From contig OZ020248.1 in NCBI GenBank assembly GCA_963971285.1, positions 26,711,764 through 26,775,763 of the forward strand: DNA of 64,000 bases, read 5' to 3'. Below, one piece after another: positions 21,201 to 30,739 of this stretch. The notes below the pieces were generated by a model, which was not told the DNA's origin, searched no databases, and saw only the letters and a list, made by a program, of their open reading frames with translations. A program made the translations under genes and the position numbers. Origin of the DNA: Astropecten irregularis (Eukaryota; Echinodermata; Asteroidea; Paxillosida; Astropectinidae). Positions within the stretch are counted from its first letter, which is position 1. The number at the start of each line of letters is the position of its first letter.

Positions 21201-24200
21201 CTGAGGACGAACAGAGCACACTGTTTGGAACGTCGAGATAATATATACCACCGGTTCTTCTCAGAACCACACACTCTCACAGAAGAGATTACATGGTGTC
21301 ACCGCACACCTACCTTATTTTGAAACATTTCGGTGGAAATGAAGTAGCTCTGTCTTTCAACGCAAGCGTTTTTGAGTTAACAAGCTTATCACAATTTACT
21401 ATCCTTCTCACCAACTAAACCCGCATTGAATCTAAAACACTCCATGCTAAAGCCGATCCAACAACATGAAGGATATTTTGAAACTGAATGTTGAATCCAT
21501 GATAGTGAACAGAATCTGTTTTCTTTTCCATTTTTAGATTTATCTCTTCACATTCGTTCTGCTGGCAATTGGACGAAGCGTCTTTACCAACACTTCGACC
21601 GCATGAAACCGGTTTCAAGACCGAGACCCGTCAAGAGAAGATCAACGCTCATGCGGTTCATCTCTCAGTCCCTGCGCAAGAAACAAGGAGTCCCGAACGA
21701 CAACTACGCACCAAATGGGGGTGGCCATCAGCCTTCACCCAAACACTCACCCTTTCAAAATGATGTCTGCAAGATGGATCCGACTCAAGTTGGGATGACG
21801 CCCACCAAGGAGCCCTACTCGTGTCCCATCGATATCGATGGAGATTCTTTCCAAGACGTTATACAACCTCCTGCTATGGTTAAAGTTCGTCGCTTGAGTT
21901 ACAAGGCTGACTTGAGTGAGTTGCCTTCCCTAGCTGTCAGGCAGAGCCGCGATACGGCAGAGATTCCCTGTGACATCAGGGAAGAGAATGAAGACACGGA
22001 GAGCATACCTACTCCTAGAGTAAATGATAAAAGTCAGGCAAAGATCGGTTCTGAGTTTGGAGCAGCTGGACATGAAAAAAGGAAGAAAGTGAGTATTTGA
22101 CTGGGGCATTGGTGAACCCTTAGGACATCATGAGAGCCAATTAACCAAGAAGGAACCAGCTATAGATTGTTTTCAGTGTTGATTTGATTGTAGAAGCCTG
22201 TTAAGTCAACTTGAGTTCTGAAGTTCCAGGAGAACTGTGAACTATTTATACACCAGTGACTATATGCATCGATTTTTTTCATAAAAAACTAACCATTTAA
22301 TTTCTTTTTTCTTTATGAAATTGATGTTGTTGTTGTTGGTGTTGTTGATGTTGTTGTTGTTGATGATGAGTTGTTGTTGTTTGTTGTTGTTGTTGTTGTT
22401 GTTGTTGGTGATGTTGTTGTTATTGTTGTTGTTGTTGATGATGATGATGTTGTTGTTGTTGTTGTTGTTGCTGATGTTGTAGTTGTAGATGATGTTGTTT
22501 TGTTGATGTTGTTGATGTTGTTGTTTGTTTTTGTTTGTAGAAAACAGCCTCTCAGATCAGCAGAGGACATGACAGATTATTTCGGAGAATCACCAAACCT
22601 AAAATCATATTCGACAGGAGCACAAAGGACAAGATACAGGTATGTATCTGAATTGATCTCATTGGGCTATATCAGGATGGTCGGTGTGAGACGCCCAACT
22701 AGACGAGAAAATCAAAATTTAACGTCTGGGTTTTCTTAAACAAAGTACTACGTATACCATCTCGCCGCATAGGTCTAATATTGGTATTTTGGATGACATG
22801 CCTTCTTCATCCTTAAACACATCGTACAAAATTGACAAAATCGATTGAACATCTTTAGCCCTACTTGTCAGACATGTCAACTGGTAGCCAAGTTGGTCAA
22901 TAAGTGCTATAATGTTTGATCTGATGTAGTTAAAAATGTAGGATTTGGGTCGAAATTGACAAGCGTACATCTTGTAAATTGCAGGTCGAAGTTAATGGTT
23001 AATGATCTGAACAATCGCAGTTGTCTCCAGTTTTCAAGTAATTGTTAATTTCAATGACTTGAAATAATTAACCCAGCCAGTTTCCCTTGTGGTTATTTGT
23101 TGATTACAAAATGTATTTAGCATTTGATAAATATCCTGGTAGGATTGAAACGCATCAGGCCCCTTCTAATTCCAAACATTGATAAATTTTCAGGTCATTA
23201 TTTTGGCTGGCGAACAGTTTGCAGCAGTTCATTATTTGATAGTCTTGATTTAAAAATGTATTACCTAAAGTTCTCTTCTCATCGCAGTTTGCAGTTTGCA
23301 TATAACAGTTTGGTATAAAGAGTAGTTTTTGAAATGGTCTTATACGTTTTTCTGTTGAAAGGTTCACATGCAAGGACCGTACGGTACACCAAGCGCTGGT
23401 ATCTTCTATTCCGATCACGCTGTACTGATTGGGGCTGGTATTGGCGTGACTCCATTCGCTTCTATCATTCAGTCTATCATGTACCGATATCGTAGCATCA
23501 TGAGTCAATGTCCCAACTGCCAACACTCATGGGTAGATGAGGACAGACAGAGAAAAGCATTGGGTCTCAAGAAGGTCAGTCAATATACAAAAATGCCTTT
23601 CTCATAGCTCGGCTCCGGCTCTGGCTCAGGCTCCGGCTTCGTCCATGCTGAAAATATAGGTTGTGGTTTTTCATCGAAGCTGAAGCTCTGTTTTCCTTTA
23701 AACCAGAGAATCTACTTCCTAACCGCAGCAAAAAGCCTCTATTTTGATACCCGTTATTATTTTTTAGATTGGATTCACGAAATGGAGCAAGAGCCGAGCT
23801 TTGAGAAAGGCTCTTATGAAAACTAGGGGTGAATCGAGTATTTTTTATGAATAGCAGCTCTATGAAATTGGCCCCTTTTGGTAACTACCTCACCACTATA
23901 TTCTGCTTGTATGATTCAACTACTCACGTAGACTCCTCTCGTGCCGCAGGTTGACTTTGTATGGTTGAATCGCAACCATACAGCATTTGAATGGTTCGTG
24001 GATATGTTACTCAGCCTTGAGAATGAACAGAGCCAATACTCACTAGATCGACTCCTGGATATACATCTGTACATGACCAGCATGCAACAACTGGACATTA
24101 AGAACTTTGGACTCCAAATGGCGCTAGACTTGGTCCATGAAAGAGAAAACAAGGATCTGTTGACGGGCCTTCGGACCAAGTTACAGGCTGGCAGACCTGA

Positions 24201-24906
24201 CTGGAATAAGGTGAGTGTTGGTTTACACAGCTAGTGAATTAACAAATCTCATATTTCAGACTAGCATAGTTGAGAGGCATTTTAGAGAGAATTATCATGA
24301 CACGATTAACTTATAGTTGAACAGTCTGGGTTGATTTCACCAAACTCACAAGTCACAAGTTTCACCAAACTCATCGTAACTTACTATTAATCGTAGAACT
24401 TATGATGTAATGCAGCCTTACGTAAGATACGATGGGTTATCCTTCGTATCTCGAGTTACGATCGATCGCAGGGCTTCGTGAAATTGACCTCTGGTGTCAT
24501 ATAGTATTACTATTCAAATAAATTCAAGGAATTCAAGTTTATTGAACCCGAACCGTCAAATTCTCGCAGATTCACAGATTAATAGGACCCACGCTTCAAC
24601 CCACCATTAGAAAGCCCAATCCATTGGTTATTGATGACACAATTCTTGCTAAATGTACATTTCACCCTACCACATTGTCCATTCACACTGACAGCACATC
24701 AGACTCATTTCTATCTTTGGAGCCATTTTCTGTCACTCACTCCAAGTCTTTGCAAACATTTTCTTTCCACACAGCTTTTTCAGAAGATCAAAGCTGAGAA
24801 GAAGGGAAGGGTGTCTGTCTACTTCTGCGGTGCACCGGCTCTAGGATCAATCATCAGCAAACATTGTCAACAATTCGGCTTCTCATTTCATAAGGAACAC
24901 TTTTAA
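15223..24906 (+). CDS. NOX5: NADPH oxidase 5 (Ca2+-activated), complete
   Basis: Fourteen exons: 15223-15245, 15861-15981, 16688-16838, 17489-17699, 18176-18372, 18604-18804, 19112-19302, 19916-20110, 20841-20973, 21538-22088, 22541-22639, 23362-23574, 23950-24210, 24775-24906. The sum is 2679 nt, exactly 893 codons, 892 aa. An in-frame TGA (15205-15207) precedes the start. Order: N-terminal EF region (about 14-45, degenerate loop); EF loops at 60-71, 96-107 and 140-151, all with acidic ends and central Gly; six-helix ferric reductase core from about 199 with His279/His293 and the TM5 pair in exon 8; FAD motif HPFTISSAP (463-471); GPYGTP (696-701); NADPH motif IGAGIGVTPF (714-723); terminal Phe. 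The family reduces O2 to superoxide across membranes when Ca2+ binds the EF hands. It is about 130 aa longer than the human enzyme because of exons 10-11 (475-691). KRRSTLMRFISQSLRKK (507-523) resembles the basic regulatory segment of NOX5. Confidence 0.96.
16345..16440 (+). mobile_element. SINE 3' fragment in NOX5 intron 2
   Basis: The tRNA B box remnant GCGGTTCGATTCCCGC and the tail TCACTTTTCAATAACCTAAA with CAGTCAGTTTCCCTAGTG match the 3' part of the 49255-49575 SINE. The 5' part is missing. Confidence 0.65.
16868..16972. mobile_element. Short MITE with TCGATTTCAC ends and CGATCGTAGGGC core
   Basis: Ends TCGATTTCACACAAGTCATC and GGGCTTCGTGAAATCGA are inverted. The core CAGCCCTACGATCGATCGTA is shared with copies near 20264-20395, 24326-24495, 47902-48108 and 55429-55558. 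It lies in NOX5 intron 3, just after the EF-hand exon. Confidence 0.65.
17800..18045. repeat. Dispersed repeat-like fragment in NOX5 intron 4
   Basis: A moderately GC-rich block contains ACTATTGTTACCCCTGG, CGGGCCCATTAACATTCC, CCCATTTACACCTGGGTG and GCATCCTGCCCAATGACGCA. This wording resembles SINE/LINE 3' core repeats I associate with deuterostome genomes. No second copy is in this window, so the call rests on resemblance only. Confidence 0.35.
18478..18603. mobile_element. Single arm of foldback MITE abutting the exon 6 acceptor
   Basis: GACCGGTTCTTCTCAGAACC through CACACTCTCACAGAAGAGAT to TGTCACCGCAAACCTACC is nearly identical to the right arm of the foldback at 21106-21330. The match fades into the pyrimidine-rich tract before the NOX5 exon at 18604. 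Confidence 0.75.
19331..19740. mobile_element. TTAA-flanked MITE, NOX5 intron 7
   Basis: TTAA at 19331-19334 and 19737-19740 bracket an element containing ACAATACTTTGGTAGG, ACAGATTTACCTATAGG, GGCACCGTATGAGACT and CAAAGTATGAAATTACCT. It belongs to the family of 13949-14290. Confidence 0.65.
20160..20525 (-). mobile_element. SINE interrupted by a CGATCGTAGGG-type MITE
   Basis: A minus-strand SINE (GACTGGAGCTGGATTCGAAC at about 20192) is broken at about 20264. Sequence of the TTTCACGAAGCCCTACG-type MITE follows to about 20395. SINE sequence (TTCGGCAGTCAGAAGCCATG, TGCTGCAACCTGAGAA) then resumes to about 20520. The MITE is therefore the younger insertion. It lies in NOX5 intron 8. Confidence 0.65.
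20579..20761. mobile_element. MITE with GCTGCGTTCGAGCG inverted ends and ATA target duplication
   Basis: Inverted ends GGCTGCGTTCGAGCG and CGCTCGAACGCACCC bound 183 bp and are flanked by ATA on both sides (20576-20578, 20762-20764). The GC-rich interior holds repeated GAGTATACTC-type palindromes. The ends and 3-bp duplication suggest the PIF/Harbinger class. It lies in NOX5 intron 8, about 80 bp before exon 9. Confidence 0.7.
21106..21330. mobile_element. Foldback MITE in NOX5 intron 9
   Basis: The arms AAGGTAGGTTTGCGGTGACA... and ...TGTCACCGCACACCTACCTT form an imperfect inverted repeat with ACCGGTGGTATAT and ATATACCACCGGT at the inner ends. The spacer (about 21185-21238) contains CTCGACAG and GTCGAGAT. 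One arm recurs at 18478-18603, and a fragment is at about 51320-51345. Confidence 0.8.
22317..22540. repeat. TTG/GTT trinucleotide array adjoining the exon 11 acceptor
   Basis: About 220 bp of imperfect GTT repeats with GAT interruptions run directly into the acceptor TTTGTTTGTAG at 22540, so the array replaces a conventional pyrimidine tract of this NOX5 intron. The open frames on both strands are homopolymer-like and not coding. Confidence 0.9.
23596..23810. mobile_element. MITE whose terminal inverted repeats are GAGCCG-type hexamers
   Basis: Left CCTTTCTCATAGCTCGGCTC and right GAGCCGAGCTTTGAGAAAGG are inverted. The interior carries GAAGCTGAAGCTCTGTTTTC, CCAGAGAATCTACTTCC and AAAAGCCTCTATTTTGAT. 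Five further copies are in the window: 39017-39238, 40462-40810, 41870-42190, 44536-44635 and 52310-52475. This one lies in NOX5 intron 12. Confidence 0.8.
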
Positions 24907-26181
24907 GATGTTTGAATTTCACTTCTCCTGTTTGGTGCAGAAGAGGTGAAAGTTTGGAGGTTACTATTAGGTAAATGAGACAAAAGAGGCTTAATACCAA
25001 AAGGTCTTTCATTTTATATTTTATTTGTTTGTTTTTCAAATACCAGTGCCTTTGAATGCTCTATGTATTATTTCATGTTGATAATTTCTTTTAAGGTCGA
25101 GAACAAACTTGAATTTGAATAATTTACCAATACCACATAGGCCTAAGCATTGTGAAATATTTCAGTTAAACATTAAGATCGTGAAATGAGGTAAAATATT
25201 TAAAGGTATATTACATGATTGGTAAAGGTCACAGAACAACACACACTTTGTCTGATCCAGCATGTTCATGAAATAATAAATTTCCTGTGTAAATTTGAGC
25301 TCAATCGGACATCTGAGTCCTGAACAAATTGCGAAAAACGTACTCAATTTTTCTTATGAAACATAAAGAATGCTTTTGATCCTACCCAGAGATCAAAACT
25401 GTTTTCGGGCTTTGTTTGATTAATTTCTGGATACATACACCATTCCATGTGGAAATATTTTTTACGGTATGTTTCTACCAGCATCATCTTCATATTCTGA
25501 AAGTTATACGTAAATCTGTGGACATTTCTGTTTCGGTATGTTATAAATCCTGTACTGTACCTTTCAGAATTATTTAAGAAAACTTGTCAAAGTTGATAAC
25601 ATTTCTCCCAAACATAACCCAAGATCTGGTTGAATATTAATCCACTGATGTAGGCCTATTGTCAATAATACAGATTAAAGATTAGATAACATGATTTCAT
25701 TGATAAGTTGCTATGATTACCGTCGTTAATTCACGGATCATTTTTCAAATTATCTTGCAGAATTGAAAGATACAGACGGTTGTGTTTTTATTAAAAGATT
25801 AAAATGAAAAATTAGGTAAAATTCATCTTCTAGTCTGCATTTTCTTGATAATACCGTAATCAAGTCTTTGGCCGAGGTTGAAGTGAGCTTTTGCTTTCGT
25901 TTTCTCGGTGAAAAGTCCTGACCATTTTTGAAAAATCAATTCCTTAAAGAAAATCTATCACAAAAGTTCGGCTCAACATTGAGCGCCAAAATAACTCCAG
26001 AGAATTTCAGAACAAGTGTTCAAGGTAAGTTCTCAATTTTCAGCATTTGCTGTTCTACTTCAAGACTGTGTGGGGATTATACAAATCCAAGTTCAAGTGA
26101 TGGAGTAGTAGTACAGAGAGCTACGAGAGTCGTTTAGGGAATCAGAATCCTTCCCACATTCTGATGGATATGATTGTTTTA
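24907..26181. other. Intergenic region after NOX5
   Basis: This holds the NOX5 3' flank. I cannot place its poly(A) site with confidence; AATAAA-like hexamers occur near 25274. A degraded member of the TTAA-MITE family spans about 25200-25566, its right TTAA changed to TTCA. No gene is visible. Confidence 0.5.
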
Positions 26182-27303
26182 TTAAAAGTAAATGTATGAA
26201 AGAGGATACTCGTTTGTAGAGACTGGACCTAGAGATGAGACTCCATGTGGTTCCTCAGTGGACCTACGTTCCTTGTGTCTTTCGTTCTTGCCCGTTCTTG
26301 GTCTAGTTCTTCGACATCCTGTTGGACACAAGATGCTTACGAAGGCTTCCTTGAACTGCTTGTTGGTGAACGCATAGATGAAAGGGTTGATGGCACTGTT
26401 AATAAACCCTAACCAGTTGAGGATATATCTGGCTTGGTTGCAGCGGTCACCACACCAGGGATGGATTATCACGACGATAAAGAGGGGTAACCAGCAGATG
26501 AGGAAGGCTCCGATAACTACTCCCACCATCTTAGCTGCTTTGTACTCAGTCTTCAGAGGGGTCAGTGTATTATCTGTCCTTCCTTGGCCTCTGTGTATTC
26601 GCATCGGCTCCTGACCGCCGCCGCTACCAAGGTTAAGTCGTCCTTTCTGTAGGTTTATGATGTGCTTGCGAGCTACTCGAACCAATTTCCAGTAAAGTAT
26701 CATCGTGATTACTACTGGTATGACGAACGAGATCAAAGACGAAGTAATATTGAAGGCCACGGTAATGGGTAAGTAGCATTCCTCGCTATACACGCCATGC
26801 TGCCTCACAATGATAGCATTCCATTGGTACAGCCAAGGCAATGTCATTAATAGTGACACACCCCAGGCAACTAGAATTAGCACCACTGATAACTTTCTCG
26901 TCATTTTCACTGGGTATGTGATTGGATGAACGATAGCCATATACCTATCAGCTGATATGATGCTAAGATGCATTATAGAAGCCGTACATAGGATGACATC
27001 AGCGGCAAAGAGTAGAAGGCACGTCCACCTACCAGCCTGCCAGTTGCCTCCAAGAACGAAATCCAAAATGATGTAAAATGGCACGACTACCAGACCGACC
27101 ATCAGATCGGCACATGCTAGAGATAACAGGAAACTGTTTGCGATACTCCGTAAATTCCTCTCTCTGATGTAAGCTGTAATGACGAGAAGATTACCTGAGA
27201 TTATGACGAGTGCAAGGAGCGAAGCAAACACAGTGAAGATGGTCAAAGTCATTGGCGAGTTGGTACCATCCTGCCCTCCTGGAAGGCTGGTTGTGGCTTC
27301 CAT
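26182..27303 (-). CDS. Biogenic-amine-type class A GPCR, single exon
   Basis: Intronless ORF of 373 aa with seven hydrophobic segments, the first at about 20-44. Class A landmarks are complete: N38 (GN), D66 (ACADLMVG), C95, DRY 119-121, W147, P196, CWLP 270-273 and NPFIY 306-310. Aminergic signatures are D102 in ADVILCTASI (the amine-binding Asp), SSLIS (188-192) giving the Ser triplet typical of catechol recognition, and WLGFINSAINP. A Phe replaces the usual aromatic Tyr/Trp in TM7 and a Leu follows CWLP. A Cys-containing segment after helix 8 (SILCPTGC) could be palmitoylated. No N-glycosylation sequon precedes TM1. It is likely a Gs- or Gq-coupled plasma-membrane receptor for a monoamine; the ligand cannot be assigned. 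It converges on NOX5. Confidence 0.9.
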   Translation of the reverse strand: MEATTSLPGGQDGTNSPMTLTIFTVFASLLALVIISGNLLVITAYIRERNLRSIANSFLLSLACADLMVGLVVVPFYIILDFVLGGNWQAGRWTCLLLFAADVILCTASIMHLSIISADRYMAIVHPITYPVKMTRKLSVVLILVAWGVSLLMTLPWLYQWNAIIVRQHGVYSEECYLPITVAFNITSSLISFVIPVVITMILYWKLVRVARKHIINLQKGRLNLGSGGGQEPMRIHRGQGRTDNTLTPLKTEYKAAKMVGVVIGAFLICWLPLFIVVIIHPWCGDRCNQARYILNWLGFINSAINPFIYAFTNKQFKEAFVSILCPTGCRRTRPRTGKNERHKERRSTEEPHGVSSLGPVSTNEYPLSYIYF

Positions 27304-27867
27304 AATGACCAGCGAAACCCAGACGACTTTCTGGCAAACTGGATCGATGAACCTGCCTAAAATATTGATGCGGTTTCAGCGGCGGCTCTCGTATTCAGGA
27401 ATTGGTCACCCTGCAGAACTGCTGTAGTTGATAGTGTTGAAGAATAACGTCCCATAAATGGAAAATCAGTCCGGCCATTGGCCCCTAGAATCTTAAATGT
27501 CCAGAAAAACATCCATCCTGGAACCCTATATGCGAATACATGTAATTATATGTCACGATGCACTGGTATATTACCCTTCAAGGCCATTCCATATGGCCAC
27601 CTTCCCATGGAATGAATATAGGCAGTATCACATTTAAAAGAATAATAGTTGAGCAAATCAATATGCGGGGCTTTATCAAACAAGGGATAAAATATCATCT
27701 GTCCCATTCAATCTATCACCATGGTGATTAATAAACTAATGCATGACAAATGGAGGATGGAAATGGGTTTGTGACACACTGCGTGGTATGATGTTTGTAG
27801 ATGTCGGCGTTGGTAGGAAAAACTGTTGTTATTTGTTTACCATCTCATGCAAAGCTTTAAATATAGA

Positions 27868-28546
27868 TTAAAGGGATGGTACAGAACTGGCTTTTGCGAC
27901 AAACCCGTTGCTGACAGTGAAAGCACATAAGGCCTAAAAAAGAAATTGTTGTGTTGCCCTCAAGTGGAGAAATTGAAATATTTGGTCGGTCGGTCGATTT
28001 TTTTTGGCAGACTTTCAAACATTTAAGAATAAATACAGGATATATGGTCACCAGGGCTTATAAATCAACAGTCTTGGGTCGTTTTGAGGAGACACGCTTT
28101 TTTACTGCTAAATCTTAAATTTTCTGTCAAAAATGGTGAGTTTTTATACTTAAGGACTCACAGAAAAAAAAAGAAGAAAAAAAAACCCGACCCCAAGTTT
28201 TGGCATTTTACGGTCGGTTGCTGAGGGCAACACAACAATTTTTTAGGCCTTATGTAATCCATCATATACCTTAACTGACAAACCTGTAGAAGTTTGAGGT
28301 CAATCAGCCATCTGGGTCACGAGAAAATAGTGAAAACCCGTTTACACATTTCAACGAATGAATAAAACGCTTCGAAGCGATTTATTCCAATCGTTTCATT
28401 TATTTCTCAACGAATATGGCATTTCAGACAAAAAAAATTCATGTGATGTTTTCTCCTATCATCACTATTATACTGTGTAAGTTTTATGTGAATATGTGAT
28501 CTTGCAATGTATTTTTTCTTACCAATTATATGAACCATCCCTTTAA
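27868..28546. mobile_element. TTAA-flanked AGGGATGGT element carrying a second nested MITE
   Basis: TTAA at 27868-27871 followed by AGGGATGGT, and ACCATCCCT followed by TTAA at 28543-28546, give matched ends and a 4-bp target pattern of piggyBac type. Inside, 27925-28255 is a separate element. No transposase is present. The outer copy shares internal wording (ATCTGGGTCACGAGAAAAT) with the AGGTA family. Confidence 0.85.
27925..28255. mobile_element. Nested MITE with ACATAAGGCCTAAAAAA ends
   Basis: Inverted ends of about 35 bp: ACATAAGGCCTAAAAAAG with TTGTTGTGTTGCCCTCA on the left, and TGAGGGCAACACAACAA with TTTTTTAGGCCTTATGT on the right. The left arm has a 3-base insertion. Cytosine/guanine-rich CGGTCGGT tracts lie inside each arm. 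It is inserted into the older TTAA element. Confidence 0.85.
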
Positions 28547-29451
28547 AGAGTGACTAAATAATATTGACGTTGAAAGTTGAAAGCTATAAATCATGTAATA
28601 ATTCTTATGAAATACCTAATAGCTAACACTGCACAAGTAACGCAGCCGATGTACCGTGCAGGATTGGTAACATACCCAAAATAGAAATGTTCACAGAGTA
28701 TACGTATATATAACTTATGAAAATGTTGCTGGTAGAAACATACCGTTCAATTATTTCCGCCTGAAATGGTGAATTTATCCAGAAATTAGTAAAACAAAGA
28801 CCGAAACAGTTTTAATCTCGGAGTAGGCCTTAGATCAAAACCCTTGAGATAAATTGAGTCGGGTTTTCGCTGTGACTCAGATGTCCGATTGAACTAAAAT
28901 TTTCACAGGTTTATCATTTTCATGTACATGCTGGATCAGACAATGTGAATGCTGTTCTGTGACCTTTACCAATCATGTATTATGCAGTTTGATGGTTAGC
29001 TGTTCACCATTGACCACAATGTCAACATACTTTCTACCTGAAGCATTCTCTTCAATTTGTGGTAAATTCCCTCCCCCGTAAATTTTCAAAATTAAATTAT
29101 AAATTATACATTGCCCGCATAAATCCCTGTCATCTGATTGGTGGATCTTAATTATTCATTGCATGCATACCATTTCACAGAACTTCCATGGCACTATATT
29201 GCAACTGTATGTGGTGCTCGTCTGCTAACAGAAGAAAAAAATATCGGATTATTCATTTTTCAGCTGGCACCTCATGACAGTATTCTTACTATTTCATTTA
29301 CAAATAGTACAACATTTTATGGGGCACCGCGGTAGGATATATTTATAGGAAAAACAACAATTTGTTGTCAAAGGGAACTCACAGACTATTTGTAGCATAG
29401 AGTAGGCCTAGTAAGATGGCGGAAGCGAGTGCATGCATGCATACCACCAAA

Positions 29452-29826
29452 GTATAATAAGAAGTATACCAACCGTAATGACTGGTATATATTGTACTGC
29501 AAGAGGTGTGTCACCACCGCACATGCACTTTCCGCCATTTTGGTCCGCACTATTCATCAATATGTTCGCTAAAAATATACCTCCCAAAAAAACAGAACTT
29601 GATTTTTGTATACATGAAAGGTATTACCCTATGTGGATAGATCGAGGCCCCAGCCAAAAAAAAATTATCAATTTAGAAATAATAGCCACAATTAAATAAT
29701 TTGAACATAATTATACAGGAATAGATATAGGTTACTATTTTTCGACAAAAACTGCTAACCAACATGGCGGCCGCTGGCAAGAAATAGCGCCTCTTACGAT
29801 TGTTCTACTTCTTATTATACTGCGGT
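29452..29826. mobile_element. TIR element with CAGTATAATAAGAAGTA ends
   Basis: Left AAAGTATAATAAGAAGTA and right TACTTCTTATTATACTG are inverted repeats about 370 bp apart. There is no meaningful ORF inside. GGCGGAAG and CTTTCCGCC, and AAGATGGCGG and CATGGCGGCC, occur near the ends and extend the partial symmetry. Confidence 0.65.
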
Positions 29827-30739
29827 GCTGCATACAATGAAGATCAGTGCTAGCAATTATCTTCACCTATTAACGTCAATGACGTCATCACAGGCCTTCG
29901 AATGCACAGCCTTAACAAACGCACGCACCAACCCAATAGCCTTGGCAATATTGCTTAAGGCTTAATTAAAATCAGATTTCATTAACAAAATTAATGACCA
30001 TTTAATAGACACCATTGCGAAATACAGTATCTTTATTTTGATAAAGATAGTAGGCCTTCTAGCTCGATACTGAAGTGAAGGCTAGTTCATGCAAGTTGCG
30101 CTTGAATCTCAAATCGTCAGTCCATTGTGAGTAAAGCAGATTGGCCTTTAACGGAGATATTAAAGATCGTTCCTGGAATGGGTCGAAAATCACAGACCTA
30201 AAAAAGAAGACTGTTTATAAATTGGCCTTGCATTGATATCAATTAATTTAGAAGCATTAGTGATGAGGCGAACGGGTGCACGGCGAAAGACAAATACAAT
30301 AGATAGACGGTTTGACCAATCAGAAACTTACATCGTGGTAGTCACTGGCCAATCAAATCACTCCATTCTGTAGGATACTAACTTTCTCTATACGTGGACT
30401 TAATGACAAACACAACCAGTGTCACTGATTGGTTATTTCACTGACCAATCAGCGCGTTACATGTACACCTCACATTCCTATGGGGAAAAATAAATATTCG
30501 ACGCTAGGCTCCGGTGGCAGTCATTTGCTGTCGAGTTGCCTTCGAATATCACTGATGCGCTTGGGTGCATTTCTGTCATCGCAGACAAAATTCACGACAA
30601 TACCACCAATGTCTTAAGAAATTGAAGAGACATTCGCCCATGCTACGGTGTTTTTTGTATGACTTATAATACAGAAGTTGCTGTAGAACAATTGAACAAT
30701 TAGCAGATAAAGTTATTTCAATAACGACTGAATCTTTTT

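Larger units (their letters stand above)
27304..30739. other. Intergenic region with three MITE insertions
   Basis: No coding exon is recognisable. It contains the nested elements at 27868-28546, a TTAA-family element at about 28650-28990 and a TIR element at 29452-29826. The final 500 bp before the PAN-mucin gene hold short repeats of ACCAATCA (for example 30316, 30348, 30427, 30444). These could be CCAAT-like promoter sites or chance. Confidence 0.45.

Noticed and set aside
22313-22739. Poly-Thr/Asn and poly-Val frames
   Set aside because: Translation of the GTT array; the real exon is only 22541-22639 in another frame.
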